From NCBI GenBank assembly GCA_032718475.1, contig JAUCBJ010001147.1, forward strand, positions 1 through 63,969: a DNA stretch of 63,969 nucleotides. Reading direction: 5' to 3'. A program made the translations under genes and the position numbers. Positions within the stretch are counted from its first letter, which is position 1. Every line of letters starts with the position of its first letter. This document shows, one piece after another, positions 11,079 through 20,582 of the stretch. The stretch is from Nemertoderma westbladi (lineage: Eukaryota > Xenacoelomorpha > Nemertodermatida > Nemertodermatidae). The notes below the pieces were generated by a model, which was not told the origin of the DNA, did not search any database, and saw nothing but the letters and a program-made list of their open reading frames with translations.

Positions 11079-12632
11079 CCCTATTAAACCCGGGGGGGGG
11101 GTCAATATGACCCCTCCCGTGGTTTTTTTATTATAATTCTGAAACAAACGCAGTTGGAATTCTGAAATTCTATGACTTTTCCTAAAAATCTATTGTCTTC
11201 CTAGCAGTGAAAACCGTTTTCAAAAATATTGGGTAGTTTTCGAGTTATAGCACCATTTTTTAACCCTACTTTTGGCACTTTTTTTGAGACGTTTTTTGAA
11301 AATTACATTTCATTAAATATTAATTGTAACATCTCTATTTTTTATTTACACCGGTTTTTTGGTGTTAGCAATTGGATGGAATTCATATAAATTGATTTAG
11401 AAATTTCAAACTTGTTTTTTTCGGCGAGTGCCAAATTTTGGTGCCAGCACCAAATTTTGAAATATGTCAATTTTGTAAATTGATTGTTTGAAACTTGTTT
11501 TTTACGCAATTGGGGTATTTTGGGGTTCTGGTTTCGATGAAATATATACGAGTTGCACCAAGCGTATCAAACTTGTATTTTTCGGTGCTGTGTGCAAATT
11601 TTGGTGCTAGCACGAAATTTTGAAAATCCATTCAATAGATAAAATTGCTTGTGACAATTTATTTCTTGCATTTTAGAGGTTTATGGCTGTTCTGAATTCA
11701 ATGGAATATATAATTATCGAACTTGACATCTCAAACTTGTATTTTTCGGAAGTGGGTGCAAAATGTGGTGCTAGCACCAAATTTTGAAAACCATCAAATA
11801 TATCAATTGATTGTGTCATCTTGTTTCTTGCGTTATACGGGTTTGTTAGGGTTCTGAATTCAATGGAATCAGTAAAAATTTCATAAGAGTTTTCAAACTT
11901 GTATTTTTCGCCGGTGTGTGAAAATTGTTGTTTTGCACCAAATTTTGGAAAATGAGTAAATTGATCAGTAGATAGTATCATCTTGTTTCTTGCGTTATAT
12001 GGGTTTATGAGGGTCCTGAATCCGATGGAAACAATAAAAACAGCACTGGACATCGCAAACTTGTACTTTTTGGTGATGGGTACGAAATTTGGTGCTAGCA
12101 CCAAAATTTGTCAAATTACGCCGAAAAATACAAGTAGCAATGATCTAGCATATTTGAAATGCATTCCATTAGAATCAGCGCCCTAGAAAACCTAAAAATG
12201 TGAATTTATAGCATCGTATAAGTGAATTAAAAATTTTGTGTTCTAACTGAAAAGTGCTGGTTACTTGTTTTTTTCATTTTTTTCATACGCATAGAGGACT
12301 AAACAGCCATTTATGGTAATCATATCATTTTTAAATATTTTCCAATGTATTTTGCGCCCCATAAAACCTGTATTGAAAAACAATTAGCCGAAAAATGTAA
12401 CTTTCAAATTTTGTGAAAATTGTGCACTACTTGTAATTTTGGTGCTGCAATATTACCACTCCAGTCTTTTTTTTTCAAAATTTTTTTTTTCGGTCGGATC
12501 CAGACTAGTGATACCTACGTACAAACAAAAAATCAGACGTTTTCGTTAATATTTGTAGATTTTAGAGGGAGGGGTCAATATGACCCCCCCCCCGGTATTT
12601 GTACAGCATTTTATAGCCCGGTACTAATAGGG
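11079..12632. mobile_element. piggyBac-like non-autonomous element in PolB
   Basis: The insert is flanked by TTAA on both sides (11075-11078 and 12633-12636), and its inverted ends begin CCCTATTA. Further in, both ends share a G/C tract followed by GGTCAATATGACCCCTCCC. TTAA target duplication with CCCTA-type ends is the hallmark of piggyBac. It encodes no transposase. The flanking polymerase reading frame is interrupted exactly at the TTAA. Confidence 0.85.
11340..12130 (+). repeat. ~161-bp diverged tandem repeats
   Basis: Four to five diverged units of about 161 bp fill the piggyBac-like insert. Landmarks recur near 11507, 11668, 11829 and 11992: a TTGCGTTAT-like segment, then GGGTTCTGAATTC-like, CAAACTTGTATTTTTCG-like and GCTAGCACCAAATTTTG-like segments. 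The 143-aa open frame on the minus strand follows this periodicity and is not a gene. Confidence 0.7.
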
Positions 12633-14364
12633 TTAAAGAAAAGCTTAAAAATTGATATGTGTCCAAGAAACGTAACTCAATTTTTTTAGAAGTGTTTTTA
12701 ATTGGGATAAATGCACTCAGTGAAATATATCGTTCTGTATTTCTCGGTATAACCTTTATATCCCAATCTGTGTATTTCTTATCTCTAAATCCGGTTTGTA
12801 ATATACAATGTATATCATAGTTGTTGGAATTGTGCCCGCAAAGTACATACAGGTATCGTTTCAATGATAAACTTCGGTTACAACTATTACAGGCTGCCGC
12901 AATATATTAACCTGTAATATGTGAATGATGTCTGTTTTTCCCAACATTATTATTTAAAGTAACATTACAATAGAAACAGAATTTTGCTTGTTCAAAATTT
13001 ACAAAATCAATATTAGTAAATGACATGGTTTTATGAGTGTATATGTCTGACCAACAACATAATTCAGTTAAATCAGTATATAATGAATCTAAGAAATCTT
13101 GAATACAATTATTATTATTATTTGTCTTTACAAATGTTTTCAAATGACATTTTGGTGGGTCAATTAATTCAGTATTGGGAACAATTAAATAACTCACAGC
13201 ACACGGTATATGCTCCTGTATAAATTGATTATTAACTGAAGGTTGTAAGATACATTCTATATCAAAGTAGGTGACAAACAATGGGGATAAGGTTCTATCT
13301 AAATTTGTAAAACTAATGTGTGTTCTTTTTTTATTAGGTAGTTTCTCGCGCTGACTTCTTCCTTGGTAGCATACGAGACGGTGTCGATGAAGAACTTCCG
13401 CTCAAAAAAATGAGCCAAGCACCTTTCACAAAATTGCCTACCTCGGGTATGAAGAGCTCTCGTATTCAGCAATCGATTCAAGTTAGTTATGCAAACATAA
13501 TGATTCAGTTTAGGTACATTGTTATTTTTTACTACAAGTAATATATTTAATAACTGTTTATCAGGTGTAATTTTACTAAACGGAGGTTGTCTTAATATAG
13601 ATACAGGAGTGTGTTTGTTGTCGTTATTCCAACATAGTAAATTAATTATATATTTTGAATTTTGTTTTTCAAAATGTTTAATCGCTAACTGCCACTCTGT
13701 TGGATAATCTTTGTTCCCATTGTCAAAAATGAAATGACTCATATAATTTTTGTACAATGAAGTATGGTTTTTGTTGTTTTTCACTTTGCTACCAAATTTT
13801 GCGGATATAATAGCCCATTTGAAACAATCATTATCAGCTGTTTGTATATTTATTGTATATTTTTTAGCTGATAAAGCCTTAGGTAATTCCATATATCCAT
13901 GCCCCTTATATAGTAACGACCTACACTTAGATTCAGCTAATTTAATTTCAACCCTTAATAAAGATTTAATACGCCACCCCGAACCACGTGTGTTAAAGAT
14001 GGCTATTTTTTGTAATATATTTCCCAGCACATACTCAAACCATGTGTCAAAACTTTGCGGCGAATCTACAGTATTAATAGCACCACCGGAAGAATTAAAA
14101 TAAAAGGTTTCCAATTGCTCGCCTTCTGAAAAATGTGATCTGTACATTAATACATTTAGACCTAACCACAGTCTAAGAACATTCATTTCTTTCAATCTAT
14201 CTAATATTAACTGAAGAATATTACCTCGAATTTGTGCTAATGCTGTTTCTACATCGGGATAATCTCTAGAAGTTGGGAGGTCATGGACATAAATTTCAAG
14301 ACGATTATCGTGAGCTTCTTGTTCCCGCGTAAAAATTGTTTTTTCTGGATATTATATTTTTATG

Positions 14365-14658
14365 TTACGGAAATTTACGCTTTCTTGTGTAGTAACATTT
14401 CAAATGACAGTCGTGTCGTATATAATTCTCATATGTATACTCTTTATTACAGGTAGAACAAGTCAATTGATAGGTGCGGAACTCCATTTCTTTACAACCA
14501 GTAGTTGATTCATGTCGTTTACAAATTTCGCTGCATGAAGTCATGACATGACACTTAAAACAAGAATAACCTTCAAAATGTGACCGTAGGTGGCGTAAGT
14601 AATTATGTCTAGTTACATTCATATGACAGAATGAACAACATATTGTTATTTTATCCAT
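14365..14658 (-). CDS. small Cys/His zinc-finger protein of the PolB element
   Basis: 97 residues with three finger-like units: CSFCHMN...HLRSH (classical C2H2), CFKCHVM...CKRH...GC, and CSTCNKEYTYENYIRHDCH. The basic tail is YYTRKRKFP. It lies just upstream of the polymerase on the same strand with only a few bases between, so it belongs to the element. Likely nucleic-acid binding, perhaps transcriptional control of the element (inference). Intact. Confidence 0.6.
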   Translation of the reverse strand: MDKITICCSFCHMNVTRHNYLRHLRSHFEGYSCFKCHVMTSCSEICKRHESTTGCKEMEFRTYQLTCSTCNKEYTYENYIRHDCHLKCYYTRKRKFP

Positions 14659-14676
14659 GTTGAAGTTTGTTTAGAT

Positions 14677-14702
14677 AAATAATAATAATAATAATAATAA
14701 TA
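14677..14702 (+). repeat. AAT microsatellite
   Basis: About eight AAT units between the zinc-finger ORF and the 108-aa ORF; the surrounding 200 bases look like an intergenic leader. Confidence 0.8.
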
Positions 14703-14857
14703 AAATATGTCCAAAGATTAAAATAAAATGAAATGATATGATATTGACTATATCTAAACATTTATATGCTAGCGAGGGAAATAATTTTAAACCAATCACC
14801 AATCACCAATCGCTTATGACTATTGGAAACCGCAAAGAGTTTAACTTATGATTAGGT

Positions 14858-15184
14858 TTACATATTAGGATAATAATCAGGTTTCCATGGAGAATTAGTA
14901 ACAGGCTCTACTAGAACTGGGTTACTGACAACTTTCTGTTTCTTTGCAGGTGATGCGTTGGTAAATTTACTCGATGATCTTGGCTTCCGAGGTAATATTT
15001 CAGGAAAGACCTGTTGCGGTTGAGAGCAACTCTCTTCAACATCCGGATTAGGTGATGGGATCTCTACGAACGCTTTAGGTTTATCCAAAAGGACAAAACC
15101 GTCAACATGGGCTTCAGTAAGAGAAACGCCATCCATCGATTCTTTGAGAAAACTAATATGGGCTTTATCATTCAAGTAATGCAA
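14858..15184 (-). CDS. hypothetical 108-aa protein of the PolB element
   Basis: Starts about 12 bases after the stop of the 241-aa ORF on the same strand. The N-terminal half is mixed; the C-terminal half is disordered-looking, with PRKPRSSSK and SPAKKQKVV resembling a nuclear localisation signal. No family recognised. Intact and co-oriented, so I take it as an element gene. Confidence 0.45.
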   Translation of the reverse strand: MHYLNDKAHISFLKESMDGVSLTEAHVDGFVLLDKPKAFVEIPSPNPDVEESCSQPQQVFPEILPRKPRSSSKFTNASPAKKQKVVSNPVLVEPVTNSPWKPDYYPNM

Positions 15185-15196
15185 CTCAATAGAATT

Positions 15197-15922
15197 TCAG
15201 CCGGCACCTACTTCAGTAGAATTATCGGTGTTGGTGATAATAATTTTTTTATTATTGGTTTTAATCATTTTGAGCCGGTCTGATAATTGAATGATATTTT
15301 TATCAAAAAGATGCTTGTCTGTTTCATCGACTTGGTTGTCCCACTCTCGCAACAAAACGGTTAGTTCCTGTTTTGACAAATTGAAACCCGTATAATAGTT
15401 AAAACCAACACTATCAGCGTATCTGAGGCTGATTTTCCATAAGCCAACATAGTTGGTTCCTTTAAAAGCTGTTACAAATCCAATAAACTCTGGATTTGAT
15501 AATTCAATGTAGAATTGATCGCTAATAATCTCTAGCGGTGGAGAGAGAAATTGCAATAATTTCCCTCTGTATTGAATTAGAAGTTCAGTAAAAGCTTTGT
15601 TGAGAACTTTACATTTGCCTTGTTTCTGAACGTAAACATCACCCGATGTGGGGTTGATGGAAATATTCAAATTTCCCCGCGCAAAACAAAGAGTTGGATA
15701 TATCCTACCTGGTATAATTGCTGGTCTGGATTGATGTTGGTTGTTGTTGGTTGTTTCTAGAATGTCTAACAAATAGCGGGTATCTTGATGGGAAAAACAA
15801 ATTGATTCGTTGTCCTCATGAGATTCCACAATAAAATACTTGCTGTGAACGACGGTACAAGTATATTTATTGTAAGTACATTTCCAGCTATTTGTTAATC
15901 CGGTTTTTTGCATTAAGGCCAT
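15197..15922 (-). CDS. hypothetical 241-aa protein of the PolB element
   Basis: First gene of the minus-strand cluster. A mixed alpha/beta composition with regularly spaced beta-like segments (CTYNKYTCTVVHSKYFIVE, LNISINPTSGDVYVQ, FVTAFKGTNYVGLWKISL) and a charged C-terminal part suggest a folded domain. I recognise no capsid, ATPase or integrase motif. Intact. It could be a structural, terminal or regulatory protein; structure prediction would be the decisive test. Confidence 0.45.
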   Translation of the reverse strand: MALMQKTGLTNSWKCTYNKYTCTVVHSKYFIVESHEDNESICFSHQDTRYLLDILETTNNNQHQSRPAIIPGRIYPTLCFARGNLNISINPTSGDVYVQKQGKCKVLNKAFTELLIQYRGKLLQFLSPPLEIISDQFYIELSNPEFIGFVTAFKGTNYVGLWKISLRYADSVGFNYYTGFNLSKQELTVLLREWDNQVDETDKHLFDKNIIQLSDRLKMIKTNNKKIIITNTDNSTEVGAG

Positions 15923-15966
15923 AATAATAATAAATACGAAAAATATTACAAGTGATAAATTTTAAA

Positions 15967-16282
15967 CCGTATCGCTGTAATAAATTGACACCATAGTTCT
16001 CACTCTAAAATTGTGTTGGTCGGAAGACGACGCCTGATAAAAATGATGCTGAGTTCGACATTAGGTATCGACTCAAAAACAAAAATCGGGTGAGACACGT
16101 AGCTCAGATTTTCGTTTTTAGGTCGATACCCAATGCTGGAATCAGTATCATTTTATGTGGTGTCGTTTTCCGACCAACGAATATACAACGAGTAAGATAA
16201 TGTAGAAATTATTAAGGAAATAACACAATTTCAGAGTGAGAACAAAAAATGAGATACGGTATCAATATATTACCATGAAGAT
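15967..16282. mobile_element. foldback element / imperfect palindrome
   Basis: The arms (about 16014-16085 and 16105-16180) are inverted: GTTGGTCGGAAGACGACG on one side and its near complement on the other, with further matching ends (CCGTATC, TTCTCACTCT). The whole is bracketed by the direct repeat ATTACAAGTGATRAATTTTA (15947-15966, 16283-16302). It could be a MITE with an unusually long 20-bp duplication, or a structured terminus of the neighbouring PolB element. Confidence 0.6.
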
Positions 16283-16393
16283 TACAAGTGATGAATTTTA
16301 AAAAAAAACATTCAGTTATATAAGTTTCTGAATACGTGATGTGGCATAGTCAACGTAGAAGAGATGGGATGTGGCATAATGGACGAATAAGAA

Positions 16394-16522
16394 AAGAGAT
16401 GGATTGCAATGTGGATAGGAAATACGTGAAAGAATATGAATCATAGGGTTGTGTGTATTACACACAACCCTATGATTCATATTCTTTCACGTATTTCCTA
16501 TCCACATTGCAATCCATCTCTT
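16394..16522. repeat. perfect 129-bp palindrome (64-bp arms, 1-bp centre)
   Basis: Bases 16394-16457 are the exact reverse complement of 16459-16522, with one T at 16458 between. I checked the arms base by base at the centre (GTGTGTA T TACACAC) and at the outer ends. Single-stranded, it would form a hairpin with almost no loop. Confidence 0.9.
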
Positions 16523-17076
16523 ATCTCTTATCTCATCATACACACTGTGTAATAATAATCAATAATTATAATAAAAACGCACAGTATAATGTTAGTAGTA
16601 GTAGCCTTTCAATATGGCACAGATGCTGAGGGATCGGTTAGCTTGAGTAACTACTATGGAAATGCTCGTATACGTGTAGTTGACACGAGGCGGAATTTCA
16701 TGCACATGTATCATACTGAGTGGTTGGTTTGTTGGTTTGGCTACGGCTGTCGTGGAGTTGGCAATCGATATGCGATGCGAGTAGTTGGTAGCCACGTCGT
16801 CGTTGTCGCCATCATATACAGTATACAGCGGTGGTGGTGGTGGTGATGACGTGGTGAAAAGGTGAATAACATTAGGGTTAGTAGTTAGTTAGTTAGGCTA
16901 CGCTACGCTACGATTGGTTGATGGCAACTGCCTATCGATGGATGGTGACAGATGTGGCGCGCACCGCAATTTAGCACCGGAATTTGGCATTTTTTAATAG
17001 CCCTCCGAATGGAATGTGCATAGCCCAGGCTTAGGGAGGACTATGGTGGGGGCCATGCTTTATCTACTACTATCGT
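16523..17076. other. no gene seen
   Basis: Simple GTGGTGGTGG and TTAGTTAGTTAG runs around 16820-16900. The open frames here follow these runs and were not taken as genes. A promoter or first exon for the lectin gene would be expected in this area but I could not define one. Confidence 0.4.
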
Positions 17077-17583
17077 TGTGTAAGCTTATAGAGGTGTAAG
17101 CTGAAAGCTTATAATGGTGTGAGTTTTTAATTGTGTAAGTTTAAAATTGTGTAAGCTTGTAATGGCATAAGCTTATAATAGTGTGAGTTTTTTTTAATTG
17201 TGTAAGCTTGTAATGACATAAGCTTATAGTGGTGTGAGTTTTTAATTGTGTAAGCTTGTAATGGTATAGGCTTATAATGGTGTAAGCTTATAATGGTGTA
17301 AGCTTATAATTGTGTAGGCTTATAATGGTGAGAGTTCTTAATTGTGTAAGCTTGTAATGGTATAGGCTTATAATGGTGTAAGCGTATAATGGTGTAAGTT
17401 TATAATGGTGCAGCTTATAATGGTGTAAGTTCATAATAGTGTAAGCTTATAATGGAGTGAGTTTTTAATTGTGTAAACATATAATTGTGTAAGCTTATAG
17501 AGGTGTAAGCTTATAATGGTGTGAGTTTTTAATTGTGTAAGCTTATAATGGTGTGAGATTTTGATTGTGTAAGCTTATAATTT
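17077..17583 (+). repeat. ~16-bp minisatellite upstream of lectin exon
   Basis: About 30 degenerate units of the type GTGTAAGCTTATAATG, mixed with GTGAGTTTTTAATT variants, ending 40 bases before the lectin exon. It lies in the upstream intron or flank. Each unit contains an AAGCTT (HindIII) site. Confidence 0.85.
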
Positions 17584-17623
17584 TAATTAATATAATCCAA
17601 ATATATAAATAAACATTAAACAG

Positions 17624-18252
17624 GTAATATTGCCTTATCCAAATCAACTGGACAGAGTTCAACATGGTATGGGGGCGTGTCGTCTAGAGCCGTAGATGGA
17701 ATCACCAATGTCGACTGGTATGAAATGTCTTGCACTCACACAGGATGGGATGGACCACACTGGTTATATGTTGACCTACAAATTATCACCCCAATTAGTA
17801 AGGTTCTTATTTACAACAGAAAGGATTGCTGTGGTTCCAGGATTATTGGGGCCAAGGTTGGTAACTAATACAACTGGAATGTAACATTTCTTATTTGGTG
17901 TGCTAAAACCTACTGTTTAGAGCGACAGTTTTATTTAGGTACACCGTTTTGTGTCTTAATTCGAGTAGTGGAGTGCGCCTGTTATTTATACTCTGTTAAC
18001 ACCTATTATCACAGTATTAACTCAACCACAATATAATTTTTTCAGATTTACGTTGTAAATGACAATAGTACATCCTTCCTGAATTCGTTGGGAACCAGTA
18101 ATGAAGTCCACTGCGGCGATCCATTAGTTGACGCACCTGTGAATAACATTGATTGTGACGGAAAGAACGGCAGATATGTCGTGGTATTCAGCAGTAGAAA
18201 TGATCATCTAACCATATGTGAATTGGAAGTATTCGCGAAATACAATGATTAA
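17624..18252 (+). CDS. F-type lectin (fucolectin) domain, terminal exons
   Basis: Two exons, 17624-17856 and 18046-18252, joined by a GT-AG intron in phase 0; other donor choices bring immediate stops. Translation starts NIALSKSTGQSS, the usual opening of the fucolectin/tachylectin-4/pentraxin-1 domain. The fucose-binding pattern H-x26-R-x-D-x4-R is complete (His in CTHTGWDG, then NRKDCCGSR), including the CC pair. The second exon holds IYVVND, VHCGD, CDGKNGRYV and LTICELEVFAKYND, then TAA. The domain (~145 aa) is full length, but the exon with signal peptide and start was not found: the upstream acceptor (AAACAG) leaves two bases of a split codon. Secreted innate-immune or adhesion lectin by family. 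Confidence 0.85.
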
Positions 18253-19026
18253 TAAGATAGTTTGCAGTGGATTTTATTGTGTAAAGTTGAAAAAACCATA
18301 GTTGGGCCATTCCACGAGTGAAGTGCTTTATTTTGCAGGTATTGGAGCAAGTTGACCGCAAGTGAAATAGAGTTTTATTTATTGATTTTGTTATAAACAC
18401 CATTATGTAAGCCGCTCTTTTCCATTAATGTTTTAAAATAAATTAGAAAAATTAATAGCGGTTTTCAATACCATTGTAATTATGATGGTATACATTTATT
18501 TGTAATAATCCCAAAAAATCCAGCTATACATCAATAATTATTCCTGGCTTGGCCTCCTGAGAATGCCTTCAGTTGCGGGGCGAAACCTACCGATCAGCTG
18601 GCTGCCGTCAGCTGATCACTGATTGCATGCAACGTCTAGGTCTTGTTGCTTTTTAGTTTTTTACATACTTTGGCACTGACATACCTACCGATAAGGTTTT
18701 TACTTAACGTGCTTGATTAATAAATAAAATACAATTAACTCAATAATTATTATTGGTCAATGTGAAGTACAGTATACTAGATTTTTAATGTTATGTTTCA
18801 GTTTGCAGTTTACCCCCATGTGAAGAATACAAGGTTTTCACTAAAACAGGAGGTTACAGAAGGGATCTAACCAAAACAATAAACAAATTAGTATGTGTAC
18901 AGAATGTAAGATAGAAATTAGCGCTATAAAACAATTGAAAAATATTAAAAATACAAATTCATCTTTTATAAAATTCCAATCAAATTTCCTTGATGAAAAT
19001 GTATTATTATTATATAATTGAGTGTT
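18253..19026. other. 3' flank of lectin and a dispersed repeat
   Basis: No gene. AATAAA words at 18440-18445 could serve polyadenylation of the lectin. The segment 18795-18985 is a repeat that recurs near 51610-51800: CCCCCATGTGAAGAATAC, then CTAACCAAAACAATAAACAA. The latter word also occurs, in either orientation, near 52755, 55205 and 58480. Confidence 0.5.
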
Positions 19027-19563
19027 TTATGTGTTAGAATCTCGGGACTCGACTGATGGGATTTCGCTGACCGAGGAGTTGACAATAAACTTGCAGTTGG
19101 CGTCGTCTTCTGCGGAGAGCAGGAGGACGTCGGACTGGGGGCCGTGGCGTGGAGCATCCGCGATTAGGTGTTTCTGGTGTCTCGCTGTTAGGTTGTAGTG
19201 TGACAGCAGGGTTTTGAGTTTGAGCAGGTGGTTGTTGCTCACCTGATCCAGACGGCGGTCGTTGAGGATGGGGATCAATGGGCTGCAGTCTGTGACTAAC
19301 TCAAAGTGCCGCAACCCGTCGATAAAGTGGCGGAACTTGTGGGCCCCCCAGGCCGGACCAAGGGCCTCCAGTTTGGCCATCCCCGACAATTTGGCCTCGT
19401 GCTTAGCGAGGGTCTGGGAGCCGCACTGGACGGTGAGCCAGTGGTTGGAGTTCGGGTACCACAGGAGGTGGAGAAACCCGAGGCCGTTGATACGCGATAC
19501 GTCCATGAGAAGTTCTGTCTGGTGGTCGGGATGGAATCCAGAGAGGTAATGGGGGCTGGACAA
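19027..19563 (-). pseudogene. Ty3/Gypsy RNase H fragment
   Basis: 178 codons matching the RNase H and following connection region of Gypsy pol: TELLMDVSRINGLGFLHL (a D-x-S-x-x-GLG pattern), then LAKHEAKLSGMAKLEAL, HFIDGLRHFELVTD and LIPILNDRRLDQVSNNHL, ending near HLIADAPRHGP, where the family has ADALSR. Higher GC than its surroundings. Reverse transcriptase and integrase are absent, so it is an isolated scrap. Confidence 0.75.
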
Positions 19564-20582
19564 AGCTGCCCGGGTTGTCTTGAACGCCGCCTGGTGTTAG
19601 GGCAACCACAGCCACGCTGAGTGGCTTGTTAAAGCTTTTGCGGCAAAAATGTGTCGTTTTTGCACAATGCGCTGGTTACTCTAAACCTTGACAGTTCTTA
19701 AGAACTTTGATATTTTATAAACTGACATAAACTCACTCCATCCAGCGTTTATTTTAAGTATAGAGCTTTGTCGATCGCTCTTGGAGAAAAACAGCTGCTT
19801 AGTTTACGAAATTACCAGCCATTGGACAGTATTTCTCTTTGTCCCCTTGCTTCTGTGTTATTTACCATCCAATCAGTATACTTTCCACTCTACGTCACGC
19901 CATAGACTGAATTACCGAATCCCTGGGTTACGGACGGATGGCATGGTTACTGATTCCTGATTGGAGTTCTACCCGATTCCATGGATTCTATGACATTCGA
20001 TGGTGATTCATCCCTTGTTGACTACTTCAGGCAGGGATTGCTGGGTTATTCTCACAAAAAGTGGCCAAAATTTTGAGAAAAAATTGTCAAATTTTTTTTG
20101 TCAAAACCACATAAATATATACATATTTCCAGAGCTCTCGATGAGGCGATTTCGAATACACTAGTGGGCCGTTTTTTTAGTAAAGTCGTAAGGTTTTATT
20201 CGTGAAAAACTAATGTCCACAATGTAACATTTTGTCCCTGGTGTAACGCCACTTGTTAGCCAATCAGCAGCCTTCATTTCACAAAACGCCCACAATCTAA
20301 CTCGTTGTCTTGAATGTAACGCTACTTGTTAGCCAATCAGTATCCAGGATTTGACATTTAAAATATATACCAGAAATTCAACAGTCAATTTAATGTCATG
20401 TACGGATTTATTTTATATTTATACGGGTTTTTTGCGGATTTATTTATCGACCCAATGGCTGAAAATAATATTTTTCAAATCAGCAAATTATTTAGTTTGT
20501 ATTATTGTATACATACAATATGAATATACATATTATTGTAACAATAATTGTCCAAAATAGTTAACGGAATCCTTAAAACCAC
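19564..20582. other. no gene seen; duplicated CCAAT-type motif
   Basis: Non-coding. A segment GTAACGCCACTTGTTAGCCA occurs near 20240 and, slightly changed, near 20317; both are followed by ATCAG, so each holds a CCAAT sequence. GTCCACAATGTAAC at 20216 resembles, inverted, words on the far side of the 39-bp array. Confidence 0.4.

Larger units (their letters stand above)
9069..14350 (-). pseudogene. polB: family-B DNA polymerase, protein-primed type, broken
   Basis: Read on the minus strand: an N-terminal region with GSGW and a CFKWAI segment, then FCERC, exonuclease I (YFDIEC), a C-x2-C...H-x-H segment, exonuclease II (HNSNNYD), the FLDTYQFL motif, then after an insertion exonuclease III (YLKLDV), motif A (DFNSLYSG), motif B (KLLNNSLFGK) and motif C (DTDS). 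This order is diagnostic of the protein-primed PolB found in Polintons and adintoviruses, about 1,150-1,200 residues. Breaks: a one-base frame change around 13300-13390 between the N-terminal part and exonuclease I; an in-frame TAA at 12907-12909; and a 1,554-bp insertion at 11079-12632. The frame reaches back to about 14350 without an ATG, so the start is uncertain. Catalytic residues are all kept, suggesting fairly recent inactivation. Confidence 0.85.
8543..15922 (-). mobile_element. Polinton/adintovirus-like PolB element, decayed
   Basis: Five collinear minus-strand genes with small spacers or overlap: 241-aa ORF, 108-aa ORF, Cys/His zinc-finger ORF, protein-primed type DNA polymerase B, TBP-like ORF. 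Compact one-strand packing and a family-B polymerase with all exonuclease and polymerase motifs are typical of Polinton/Maverick elements and related animal viruses. Integrase, packaging ATPase, protease and capsid genes are not seen in the window, so this is either a partial copy or a reduced PolB-only lineage. Ends are not defined; foldback DNA borders the 5' side (15967-16522). The polymerase is broken in three places, so this is a fossil. Confidence 0.65.

Noticed and set aside
11673-12104. 143-aa ORF in the piggyBac-like insert
   Set aside because: It follows the ~161-bp repeat period and shows no transposase features.
12245-12260. AAAAGTGCTGGTTAC shared between the piggyBac-like insert and the transposon arms near 345 and 5815
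   Set aside because: Only a 15-base match in AT-rich DNA with no extension; not enough to claim relation.
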